64,000 nucleotides of DNA, taken from positions 1 through 64,000 of the forward strand of contig WTXI01000193.1 of assembly GCA_022376515.1 (NCBI GenBank). The letters run 5' to 3'. Every line of letters starts with the position of its first letter. Position 1 is the stretch's first letter. Under the pieces are notes generated by a model, which saw only the letters and a program-made list of their open reading frames with translations, did not search any database and was not told the origin of the DNA. Origin of the DNA: Lactifluus volemus. Taxonomy: Eukaryota; Basidiomycota; Agaricomycetes; Russulales; Russulaceae. This document shows, piece after piece, positions 41,781-52,049 of the stretch. A program made the position numbers and the translations under genes.

Positions 41781-42254
41781 TGTGTGTCGGCTGCGAGACT
41801 TGATGTCGTCCCGAGTGAGATAGTAGGGAAATGGGAAGTATGAGGAGTGAGGAGAGACTGGGATTCGAAACGCTTAGTCGTAACGCGGGACTCGAAACGT
41901 TGAGACTTGTCGAGGGAAATACTAAAGCTTTTAGAGATCACACGAGAGAGAGTTAGAACACAGGAAGGATGATGATTTTAAAGGAGAAATCTAGGGCTAT
42001 ATATACAGGACAGATAATAGAAAGTAAGTTATTAGGAACAAAGGGGAAAGCGAGTGCTTTGACTGTGGTGTAAAGGGAGAGCTTTGCAGCGTGTGGTGTG
42101 AGGTTGGCATTGTGTTGAGGGTCATGGCGATGCCGAAAGGTGGATAGAAAGCATATGATGAAAGGGGTGTGGTAAAGTAGGAAAAGCGAGAAAAGCGAGA
42201 AACTTGTGGGCGGTGGTCAAGGCGTTTGCGGCTGTACACCGAGGTCACCTTACA
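41781..42254 (-). repeat. gypsy-2 5' LTR
   Basis: Right LTR in window coordinates, 474 bp. It looks identical to the other LTR. Confidence 0.95.
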
Positions 42255-43599
42255 GCGTTTATGGATTACTATAATAAACGCGAGGAATTTTCTCCAGATG
42301 CCATGGCTCTGGCAGACTGGGCAGATGTTGCAGGGAAAAAGGTAAGCTGTGGTGTAGTACTTCGAAGTTATTGCCATTGTAACATCCAACAGGGACAGGA
42401 AGCGAATCCGGTGGAAATATGGGAAGGGATTGATACAGGCGAAGATACTGGCCGCAACCATCTCACAAAATTAGCCATCCACATTCTCAGTGTCGTCGCC
42501 AACTCAGCCGGCTGTGAACGTGCATTCAGCCATATGGGGCTTGTTCACACAGGTATCCGCAGTAAACTAGGCGTCGAGAAAGTTCGCAAGACAACCATGG
42601 TGGGAATGGACATCAAGCGAATGCATCGGGAAGCAGGGCTGCTTCGTACTCAAGGTAAACGAAGCTTTACACAAGCCGGCGAGCAAGAATCTGGGCACGA
42701 ACTTGAGTGCGAACCCAAGTGCGAACTGTCTGATCTTGACATCGCCGATGGCTCAGATCTGCTCGATTTCAATCAATTATCCGAGGTTCTCATCGCCGGG
42801 GCAGCTTCTGCAAATGACGACAAGGACGTAGGCGATGATGACGAGCTCACTCCACCTGCTCCACCCCTGAGAATCACTATTCCTCCTTTAAATTCGGCAA
42901 CGTTAACGCACCAGGCTACTCAAGTGAAGAAAACCTCTATCCCCCTCAAAATCCTCTTCAAATACCCAACTGACAAAGACCTGCCTCCCGATGGAATGAA
43001 TTCGTTCTGGAGAGGAGGTATTCAGAACCTGGAAACCGAGATGGAAGCATATGAGATTTTGTGTTCTGACTCAAGCGAGGAGAATCTCGAGGGGAGTAAC
43101 ATCGAGATTCTAGCTATGCAGGTTGGCGTTGACTGAAACATTTGTATTACTCATATTGCCTATCACTTTGTGTCTCTTGCTGCGGCCCACAACTCTTCGC
43201 GGGACATTGGACGATAATCAATGCTGCGTGATCCGATAATCGATGCTGCGTTATCCCCGATATGGAAGTTTCCCACGGACCCTTGACCCTATGACCCGGG
43301 TCAATCAAAGTCACGCCACTCGACCCTGGGTCAGGGTCTGACCTCGTCAGACCCGGGTCATGACAACGCTGACAGAAAGAAACGGCCTGGGCTTTGTGAA
43401 CATGTCACGTGGCCTTTCAACGCACAATTTGCAAACCCGTGTTCAAGCTGTACGTCGAAGGTTGTTCTCGCATTTTCGCTATCTGTAATGCCGATAACCT
43501 CCACAGGATGGGTGGAGGGGTGTATTATACCCGTGCTGGCATGTTAGTTCCAGCATCACCATGCTACGCATTTCTTTCACTGGGCGTGTAATCCCCCGC

Positions 43600-44260
43600 C
43601 ATCGCATACGTATGGCAGCTTCTCCTTTTATGTATGGCGGGATTATCTACTCACTCACCGCAGTCGGGGAACACAGTTGCCGACAAGAAGCGCGCCGCCG
43701 TATTTCATCCGGGCGTCACGTACAGCTTTCAAAACTATCTTGCCTACCCACTCTACCCCGCGCCCTACATCGCGAGAACTATAATCACCTTCAATGACTT
43801 TATGTTGCAGGTGGGCGAGGGTAATCTCATCCTTTGTCGTGCATGGCGTTGATGGCGCCTCTCTTTAACATGAAGCTCACACATCCGAAAGTTATCACGC
43901 CGCCGGAGACAGTGCTATATGTGCTGCACTTCCTCATCTCACTTCTTACGATGGAAATTGTAATTTATGTCAAACATGCGCGCACGTAGAGTGGTATGAG
44001 CCCCGCACACCGAGTTCATGGTTGGCTTCTGGAACCTCATCTTCATCTAGCTCAAGGTATGTCTTCCTATCGACGAGCCATGATCTACATCTACATTGAC
44101 CGTGCTTCGATTTCAGCTGCTCCTTCCCTGGTGCTCCTTTCTTCTTTTCGACGGAATGACAGTAACGTTATGCCTGTGGATCATGAATCATGCTTCCCCG
44201 CTCTATTCGTCCTTGCAAAGACGCTCCGGGCCGTTGCTTCGACGCGAACTTCATTATTGA
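43600..44260 (+). pseudogene. GUP1-like MBOAT O-acyltransferase, copy 2, internally deleted
   Basis: The exon TYSFQNYLAYPLYPAPYIA (about 43,715) is in one frame here, unlike copy 1. The next exon (about 43,870-43,975) is also present. At about 44,144 (after GTGCTCCTTTCTTCT) the sequence jumps to the 3' non-coding part of the unit, matching about 10,293 of unit 1. The deletion removes about 0.9 kb, with the catalytic His block and all C-terminal membrane segments. Confidence 0.8.
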
Positions 44261-44732
44261 ATAGTAGTACTGTATACGTGCAGTCTTGAGCAGGTGGCGG
44301 CTTTCCGCTGCCCGTATGTTATGTGATATGTTAAGGTTACGCACGCGTACCATAATGGGCCTGTTTCTCTCCAGATCCTATTCCTTTCCATTTTCGTATC
44401 TATCTTCCTCCTGCGACAACGAATGGGAGTAGCATTATCCATGACAACCGAAACTGACGACAAGCTGAGGCATAGGTATGAGGAGATATTCAGGCTTGTG
44501 CTGTAACACCGTGTCAACCTTTCTCCGGGTTTGTAGAAAAACTTTGTTGGTCTTGGAAGAACCACCTAAAATATCGTACAGTGCGGATGAGTGAGAAGCT
44601 CGAGGTTGTGTCCCGCGGCTTCAACTCTACAATTGAATGAAGGCATTATATAATTTGGGAGGGAAAATGGCACAAGATATTGTAGCGTTTGACTCGAGAC
44701 GTGCCAGCGTTTCAGCTGAAAAGAGCCAAGAT
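44261..44732. other. Convergent spacer between MBOAT and NLR, copy 2
   Basis: Matches 10,400-10,870 of unit 1 and 56,040-56,530 of unit 3. No gene is seen apart from the possible ancestral NLR 3' coding frame on the minus strand. Confidence 0.55.
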
Positions 44733-45186
44733 TGGGGAAATTAAAATCGGAAGGGAGATAGGCTGGCAGCCGAGAACGGCGTGCAGCGTGCACTGGGACC
44801 CTGAGACGGGATTTCCAACGCCTGCGGCTCCCTGAGGGCCCGCCGGCGTGGACAACGATCACTCCCTGTTGGGGGGCGATCGCCCACGGCCGTTCATTAC
44901 GATACCATTCATATTCTTTCCCAGACCCCTTTCACTTAGCATACTTAGTCCCTCTGAGCACATGGCACTAGCCTGCCTCGTGCATGCCAAGACCGAGCGG
45001 CCGTTCTGGCCCACACAAATCTATTCAGTCCTTAGCACACACTCTAATCTACATATATACCAAAATACGAAGCCTGAGACACATAAGCGCGTCCCCAATC
45101 TTTTCCCCCGTGTGATTTCGTCCCCTCGCTCCTTTTGTCTCCGCGCGCGTTCGTTCTCCGCGCCCCTACATTCGTCTTCGACACCA
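44733..45186. mobile_element. 454-bp solo LTR near the 3' end of NLR copy 2
   Basis: Present only in unit 2. It starts TGGGGAAATT and ends CTTCGACACCA. It is flanked by AAGAT (44,728-44,732) and, one base beyond its end, AAGAT (45,188-45,192); the sixth base differs (C versus G). The interior has a TATATAC (45,054). Sequence, length and ends fit a solo LTR, but no internal part of the parent element is in the window. Confidence 0.7.
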
Positions 45187-48100
45187 GAAGATCCCCGCAA
45201 TCTGAAGTTGTACTGGCTATGCGGCGATTGTACTGTATGGAACGGAAACGTGAAGAGCCAGTAAGCGGTACATTTAGACGTGAAGAGTGATTACAGTACC
45301 TGTTCGATGGTGTATTATAGCCATACTCCGACAATAACTTTACAATCCCTCGAAGTCCATGTCGTGATGCTTCTTGAGACGGTGTCCGGCCATCTTCATT
45401 GAGAACATGGATATCTGCACCTCGTTCAAGTAGCAGCTTGACGACCATATGAGCTGCCGGGTGACCAATACATGATGATGCGACATGCAACGACGTCCAA
45501 AGGCCCCTCTTTTTCGCGTTCACATCGGCGCCATGGTCAAGCAACAAACGGACGACTTCCAAATGTCCGGACTGTATTGCACAATGCAATGGAGTCCGTC
45601 CGTCGTTGTCCTGGGAATCTACTCTCGCACCGTGCTTGACCAAAAACTTGGTGCCTTCCAGCCATCCGTCCTCTGAGGCTAAGTTCAAGGGTGACTGGCC
45701 ATAACTATTTCGCTCGTTGACATCCGCGCCGCGATCAACTAATGACTGTAAGAGATCAAAGTCCTTCGATTCCAATGTGGAAAATAATGAAGTCTCCTGT
45801 TCTCTGTGAAGCGCATCAGCAGCTTCAATGCGGCGCAGAGAATCTAAGCTTCCCATGCGCTCGGCAAAGAGCCTGGCAATATTGAGCTTCCCATTGTCAA
45901 GCGCCAGGTCTAAGGCAGTCTTGTTGTTGTTATCCCTCACGTTGACATCTCCGCCCGACTCCAGTAACAGTTCCACGATGTCCAGATGCCCGTATTGTGC
46001 CGCTGTATGCAACGGCGTCCGACCGTTTCTGTCTTCTGCGTTCATATTTGAGCCACATCGGATTAGTAAGCGGGCAACCTCGAGTTCTCCGTAACGAGCT
46101 GCACCACCCAGTGGCGTCGTTTGATCCACATTCCGCTTATCAATAGCTGCACCACGCTCAATCAGCAATTTGGTAACATCGAGGTGCCCCTTCGCTGATG
46201 CGACATGCAGTGGCGTTTCGAGGTGTTTTGTCTGACCATTTATATCTGCGCCATGGTCAAGCAAAAGTAGCAGAGCATCGGAATGTCCACTTTGGGATGC
46301 AAAGTGTGATGCAGTCCAGCCGTGGTCAGCAGCAGAGTTCACGTCTGCACCATTCTCGATCAAGAAGCGTGAAGCCTCGAGCATTCCGTTGGACGATGCC
46401 AGGATCAATGGCGTCATTTGATTTTCGCCACGCACGTCGATATTTGGTATAAGGTCCAGTAGTAAACGGATGATGTCGAGATGGCCTTTGGCTGATGCTT
46501 GATGGAAGGGGATATATCCCCTGTTATCCTGGGAATTGGGATCTGCACCGTGATCGATCAAGAAGCGTATAACGTCGACACTCCCGTCGCTGCCACATCC
46601 AGAAGATAAGGCAGTGTCTCCATTCCGTGTTTTCGTGTCTACGGCTGCACCGGATTGGATAAGAAATTCTACGACATTGAGATGCCCAAAAATTGATGCC
46701 ATGTGCAGTGCGGTCCGAAGGCGACGGTCTTGTACAGCTACATCTGCACAGTGGCGAAGGAGCTCCTGCACGATAGCCAGAGATCCACCTATCGATGCTG
46801 CATGCAATGGGGTGAAACCGGATTTGTCGCGACAATTTACATCTGCGCCATGCCGTAGTAATGCTTGTACGATCTCAAACTCGCCTCGACATGACGCAAG
46901 GTATAGTGGGGTCATTTCATTTTTGTCCCGTATGTTGACATCTGCGTGGTGTTCGAGTAAAACCTCCACGTGGTCACGACGTCCGCGTTCTGATGCGAAG
47001 TGTAATGGAGAACTCCCGGGCCGGCCAGGGGAATTCACGTCTGCACCGTGGTCGAGGAGCAGCAGTACAATATCGGCATTGGCGAGGCCAGCTTGCAAGC
47101 AAGTACCGTAGTAGCCTCCCACGGTATTGACATCTCTTGAATTGATGACGAGAAGATGCTCAACAAGGCTGCGGAAACCACAAAGTATGGCATAGTATAG
47201 CCCGGTAGCCGGCGGTCGTCTTGGGTGAGTCGCGGACATGTGCTCACGGAAAGGGTTGTCAATATCGTATATCCAGACCCATGTTCGAAAATGTGGCTTG
47301 CCCCGGTCAAAAAGACGCTCCATCGCGTCCTGGATATTCTCCACTACGTTTTCGAACCGAGCGTGGTCGACCCAGTGGCGAGCAGCGTAATTTGCAAATG
47401 GGAACTTCTCCATACGCTTCTTGTCAATGTGATTGTCAAGATGGAGTAGGATGCCGAGAGAAGCCTGTGCGAGCATGGTATGCGCAGACTGGAGAGAGAC
47501 GTGATAGCGGGAAAGATCCTTCCCTGCATTGGCCAGGCGATCCGATGTCAAGTACTCCCGGACAGAGATATGGGAGAATTGGATGATTGGCGATCCGTCG
47601 ACATTAACAGTGACGATCAAACTTGAACATGCGGATAAAACAGCGTGGGGGTCTTCTGGGTACCAATCTTCGTAATATCGGGGAAGCTTATTGGCGACAA
47701 ATCGAACCGCAAAAGCGTTCGCGAGCTCTTCAACCCGAAGAGGGCGAACGGAAGCCAAGAGACATTGGAACAGGCGACGAACGTATTCTCGTTTCTTCTT
47801 CTCGATCCCGAGCAAAGTCCGCTCATAAGTCGCGTCCAAGGCACCAGGCATCTCATCCAGAATACGCCGAATTGCCGCGGGAGGACTACGACGCAGAGTG
47901 TCCAGCTGAGAAAATACCCAGCGGAACCTGTCCGGTGAAGTCAGATAAGACACCGTCGCAAGACATGATCATGTCCATGACTTACGTTCCGCCTGCTCTC
48001 GCAGAGAGAACATTAATTACATGTTGCTTGTCCTCTGCACTCCATTCCCGCATCGTCCGATCTGAATGGACGACCGCGCTGATGTAATCAAGAATATCCT

Positions 48101-49997
48101 CCCCTTGTCCTTTTTCATCATGAAGGGACACACGGAGAGACGTTAGAGGTCTCAGAGCCGTTAGGATGTCGGCGTCCGGGCGACTCGTTACACAAATTCG
48201 TAGATTTGGAAGGTCTAAGTGAACAAGCTCGTCCACGAGATCGAGCACCCTCTCGCGTGCGGTCGGAAATCCAGATGTATTCGGACATTCGTCGAGTCCA
48301 TCCACGATTATGTAAATATCAGGCAGTCCTGGGAGCTTGAGCATTTGCTTGAGGCATGCTGTGAGTGCCTGATCATCAGGCGGGTGGGATCCTGGATTGT
48401 GTTGCGAATATAGCTGAGAAAGGGTATTATTGCAAGGATCGGATTTGGCGCTGAGCTGGACGAGGAGAGAGGTGAGCAGGCCGCGGACGTCCTGCTTGGC
48501 GATATCCCCGAAATCAAAATAGAAATACCCCAACAGGGCCGATCCTGAATCGAAGTTCACTTTGGCGTCTTGTATAATACTGGAACTATTTGATAATATG
48601 AATGAGCTAGACAAGAGATGTGAGGATGACACATACCATAGCACACTCTTTCCTGAGCCCGCTGCAAGACGAGCAGCATGTTGCTTTCAGAAGAACGAGG
48701 ATGGAAGATGGGGCACAATACGCACGTATACCATGTATGCATAAAAGGGCACCCGACGATTTCCATTTGTGGAATGTCTCACTTTGGATAAACCAGGCAG
48801 CAGTTCCATTGTGGTGAGCTGTGCGTGCGATGTTGTGGTTTGTCGATGGATCGGGAGGGGAGAGCCACATTCGGATATCCTTCTGCAATTGATCACCTGG
48901 GATGTATGTTGAGTCTAATAGCGGTCGATGAGATAACCTAGAACAGACGTTTCATCTTGTTCATCTCGATTGTCGTCTCTTGCGCCGTAACTGGTAAGGA
49001 GTGAGTGGGATTGATATTCTAAGCAGTGATAAGGTCACGCATGTGAACATACCCAAAGCTTGCTGCATGTGACTGGTTGACGCGTTGCTATCTACTCGCA
49101 CAGTAGCCTTGGTCAATTGTTTCACAGCCACCCAAATGAGGGTTGCGTACCATCCACAACTACTTTCATATTATTGACGAGACCATGGACGAGCTCAAAT
49201 GTTTGAGCTACTGTCATTCGAGTCTCATCCAGAGTGAGGCGGTCCATCCTCCGGAGCACAGCTTCGATATCTCTCTCTCCCAATAGCTTCTTGGCGAATT
49301 TCTCTATGCCATGTTCGTACTTTTGGAATGTGTGGGAAAGTGAAGACTTACTAAGCCGACCTTGCTTGATTTGTTTAGTCGCCAGGGCGAGAACGGACAA
49401 CACTTCGACCAATATCTTGACGATTATATCGGTCATTGCAGAGTTGAATGGCACCCTGGTATAAATACGGAGGCGTTGAAGGAAATTTCCGACACATTCA
49501 AAAAGGTCAACGAGCAAGTCATAACTTGCGCCAACTTCAACAGCCGTCTGATATACTCAAATATTACAATGACGCGGAAGAAAGCCGAACGAAATACCTA
49601 CCACGAGGAGTACCTCCACGCCACAAAGGATTGCTCTTGCAGGTTTTGCATGTGGCGATGGCACCTTTAGACATAAGTATAAGAAAACAATAAGACGAGC
49701 CGATGGCCTCTGACGTACCAGACTGGCGGGTGGGCCAAAGACGCCAACAAACCCAAGGAGAGCTTGTACTATGGGGTTAAGCCACCTGATCAAGTTCCGA
49801 TTTCCTTCCCGGTACTCTTTGAAGGCCATTGCCCTTTCTTCAAGTAGATCAAGGATGGCTCGAGGTGAGACGCAGTTCTGGAACTGATAGGTGAAGGGAT
49901 TTTTTGTGAGATCTATTCCGGTCTGCCTAGCATAGTCGTCTAAAGTGTCGAGAATCAATCGGTGGTTGGAGGACGAAATCTGTGTTGTGGATGACAT
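45044..49997 (-). CDS. Goodbye-NACHT-ankyrin NLR, copy 2
   Basis: Same architecture as copy 1. The Goodbye domain starts at 49,997 (MSSTTQISSSNHRLILDTL). The WLSPPDPSTNHN linker lies near 48,850. Walker A is split by an intron (GTGCGTATT donor near 48,720) and reads GIPGSGKS. Walker B is YIIVDGLDE (about 48,310). The intron near 47,980-47,925 joins AGGT to FRWVFSQLDTL. A long last exon (to 45,044) holds about 19 ankyrin repeats. The end differs from copy 1: the stop is lost, the frame runs through sequence shared with unit 3, and the last 40 or so residues are encoded by the antisense strand of a solo LTR. An intron after NTPSNR could avoid this. No frameshift was seen, and the 36-residue MITE insert of copy 1 is absent. 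Confidence 0.85.
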
Positions 49998-50048
49998 GAA
50001 GACAAGGGTGTTGTAGGAGGTGGTGGAAAACTAGGTGAGAAATATTAA

Positions 50049-50330
50049 CAGGGTTGTCATGATGCCAGGTCTGACCCGGCATCTGATGAAACTCAGCATC
50101 TGATGCCCAAAATCATCACATCAACGCCTGATGCATCAGGCAATGTGAGATACTCCTCCTTCCAAAAAGGTGAGCGTTACATGTTCTTGACGATGCTCGC
50201 GGAGTCGCGGACCCAAGAATGGACTAGACTTGCTTGTAGCTATGTACATGTAATATACACGTGATGTGAATTTTTCCTCCCATGCCCCATCGGATTCGCA
50301 TCTGATGCTTGATGGGTCAGGTGATGGCTG
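50049..50330. mobile_element. 282-bp hAT-type MITE sharing the hAT-2 terminus
   Basis: Present only in unit 2. It starts CAGGGTTGTCATGATGCC and ends ...GATGGCTG. The reverse complement of the hAT-2 right end begins CAGCGTTGTCATGACC, so the first 14 bases agree except at one place, and GGTCTGAC follows in both. GCATCTGATG/CATCAGATGC words recur near both ends. A clean 8-bp target duplication is not visible. It lies about 50 bases upstream of the NLR copy 2 start. Confidence 0.65.
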
Positions 50331-51167
50331 ATAAGTAGTGGCGAGTGGGCATGGAGATAAGCGCCGTGCCTGTTCAGGCCATGACTCCCAAGTCGGTATG
50401 GAGAATCGGAACGGCGTCAAGTTTAACTTAATAACTGACAGACTTGAGGTGCTATGCTGCATGATCTGAAAACCGTGCGATCGGAGGGTCCGTCGGAAAC
50501 CTCCAACTGGGCGCTACATGGAGGAGCCATTCCACGTGCAGCTCATTAAGGGAATGTACCAGGTGGATTCAGGTTCATGCTGCCAGAGAGCATCCATGGA
50601 CAACCCCACACATACCACGACGATGACGGCAGACAAAACCAAACCACTTGATCTCAAGGGACCTCACTTCTAACTATGCACGCGCACGAGACTGCGAACA
50701 AGGACCAGTGTGGGTAGGCAGTGGCAACGGGGTTCGGTAAAAACGTGCTCATTCGAATGCGCCTCAAAGTCTTAACGTACCGCGGACTTTCCTAAATGCA
50801 AGTCCTGGAGGGTCTGATGTGGGGTAACCCGGCTCGGTTTTTTCACCACTCGTATATTTTCACTTACTGTCGGCATGGATAACCAAGACGAAGATAGGCT
50901 TTGCCAACTGCTTGGTAGAATGCCGGCGCACTGTCAACGAAGAAAGCATGATGAGTGGTGATGCTATAGATTGCTATGCAGTAAATATATGCGATGGGGG
51001 TTAGGAAGGTAGGGATGGGAGGGGGGAGGGGAGGGGAGGGGATTGAAAGGAAACATTAAAGACCCATGAAAGAAATACGAATTTCACGACAAACGTTTTA
51101 TCTTTTTTCATCGCTCGCTCATACAAATAAGTATGAGCGTGTCGACATCTAAAAAGAAGGGTCTTCT
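50331..51167. repeat. Unit 2 tail
   Basis: Non-coding spacer between the NLR start and the Hsp10 stop, colinear with 15,850-16,050 plus 17,603-18,125 of unit 1. It lacks the 1.55 kb insert. A (GGGGA)n-like G-rich patch is at about 51,015-51,040. No gene. Confidence 0.75.
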
Positions 51168-51607
51168 CTACTCTTCAATCTTTGCCAAAATCTCCGAATC
51201 CTTGAACAGATGATATTCCTATATGGCCATCATCATCCTCGAGTTGAAAGAGTGGAAGGGAAAAAGAATTAAAAAAGAAAAAGAAAACGCACATATTCAC
51301 CTACTTTGATCGCATTCCCTCCCCAACCAGGTAACAACACCATATCACCCGCCTTGACCAACGTGGGCACGATCCGACCTTCTTTATCCGGTGCACCAGG
51401 TCCGACCGCGATCACGGTAGCTTCTGGAAGCGGATTCAACGTGGCAGAAGTCGGTAGGAAGATTCCAGTAGCAGTTTTCTAATATATATTGTGTGTCATG
51501 AGAGGGAGGGAGGAGCCCAAAAAAAAAAAGTACGGTTTCAGGTTTGAAACGTTGGACGAGGACGCGGTCGAGGAGGGGGACGAGAGACCTGGTCGGCTTG
51601 AAGGTAG
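51168..51607 (-). CDS. Hsp10 co-chaperonin, copy 3, best preserved
   Basis: Exon 3 (51,168-51,218) encodes EYHLFKDSEILAKIEE and a stop. Exon 2 (about 51,292-51,477) encodes KTATGIFLPTSATLNPLPEA, the ATVIAVGPGAPDKEGRIVPT core and the LLPGWGGNAIKVG cap-binding turn, with none of the lesions of copies 1 and 4. Exon 1 (about 51,533-51,607) encodes TFKPTRSLVPLLDRVLVQRF. Joined they give about 100 residues, the usual Hsp10 size. The product would pair with mitochondrial Hsp60. The start codon was not resolved: an AG precedes GCTACC, so a tiny upstream exon is likely. Of the four copies this is the one most likely to work. Confidence 0.75.
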
Positions 51608-52049
51608 CCTGGGCAGACTTTTTGCAATATGAGTCAAAAAGGACAAAATGAACGAGTGCACATCAACATGACAGGCGCGAGTACTGTAAATGAGTACAGT
51701 AAATTATATGCGCGCCACGTCAAAGCTTGTTTGGTTCGAACAAATAAAGTCTCACTGGGAGGTTGGCACACTTAAACTTGTCACTTGTTACAGTACAACA
51801 AAAGCACGGGAAAACAGAGGAGAGCTATAGGGGGAAGAACGCATCAATCGTGAAATGTTCGTCATCGTTGAGGCGAAAAAAAAAACTCCATCGAAAAAGG
51901 GTAGTAAAGTCGTGGGTCGTGACAAGAACATCGTGTTTAACGTAAGAAGAAATTAATTAACAGGAAACGGGCTCAATGCAATAAAAGCCACGCAGATTAT
52001 ACCTTTTGTCAAGAAACTAGATAAAAGGAAAAGAGAATAGAACGACTCA
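51608..52049. other. Spacer between Hsp10 copy 3 and zinc-finger copy 2
   Basis: AT-rich, homologous to 5,894-6,344 and 62,690-63,120. No gene is seen. Confidence 0.6.

Larger units (their letters stand above)
35128..42254 (-). mobile_element. gypsy-2: full-length Ty3/gypsy element, minus strand, in hAT-2
   Basis: The LTRs of 474 bp (35,128-35,601 and 41,781-42,254) read TGTAAGG...CACACA on the minus strand and show no difference by eye. The target duplication is GCGT (35,124-35,127 and 42,255-42,258), or 5 bp GCGTT if the terminal base is shared. One 1,993-codon polyprotein fills the interior. The primer site is tRNA-like, unlike gypsy-1. Removing the element with one duplication rejoins the hAT-2 frame. 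Confidence 0.95.
22977..43136 (+). pseudogene. hAT-2 transposase, interrupted by nested insertions
   Basis: The start at 22,977 opens MSTKHWSWIFFITDG, followed by a Cys pair (AWCIACLNYQ) of a BED-like finger. After a long interruption the frame resumes near 25,695 (MVLHLSKCSFVAPD). The first catalytic Asp is in FQTDGWKN (about 26,270) and the second in GACSDDGGDAWKMRR (about 26,520). Gypsy-1 enters at QRVL; across it, with one CTTGG, the frame continues ALILPVLTRWTAHYL (34,515). Gypsy-2 enters after DADFQA; across it the frame continues AFMDYYNKREEF (42,260). The hAT dimerisation domain contains NSAGCERAFSHMG (42,500-42,530), with the catalytic Glu, and an acidic tail ends at 43,136. I saw no stops in the rejoined exons, so the coding capacity was probably intact before the nesting. 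Confidence 0.85.
22741..43371 (+). mobile_element. hAT-2 DNA transposon, host for three nested elements
   Basis: The left end CAGTGTTGTA (22,741) pairs imperfectly with the right end ...GACAACGCTG (43,362-43,371). Both subterminal regions are rich in GGGTCA/TGACCC words. Copy B (23,753-25,281), gypsy-1 (26,763-34,509) and gypsy-2 (35,128-42,254) lie inside. Removing them leaves roughly 4 kb. The 8 bases on the left (GTAGAATA) and right (ACAGAAAG) differ, so no target duplication links the ends. ACAGAAAG is part of the host unit upstream of MBOAT (compare about 8,640 and 54,350). Confidence 0.8.
43372..51607. repeat. Duplication unit 2, truncated at the left by hAT-2
   Basis: Contains MBOAT copy 2, NLR copy 2, tail 2 and Hsp10 copy 3 in the same order and orientation as units 1 and 3. 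It begins at ACAGAAAG next to hAT-2, so the zinc-finger gene normally found to the left is absent. It carries two private insertions, a solo LTR (44,733-45,186) and a hAT-type MITE (50,049-50,330). Confidence 0.9.

Noticed and set aside
45044..45264. Plus-strand frame at 44,848-45,264
   Set aside because: It crosses the edge of the solo LTR and has no counterpart in units 1 and 3.
50041..50340. Possible 8-bp target duplication of the MITE at 50,049
   Set aside because: AATATTAA and ATAAGTAG do not match well enough, so the element is called from its terminus and its absence in the other units only.
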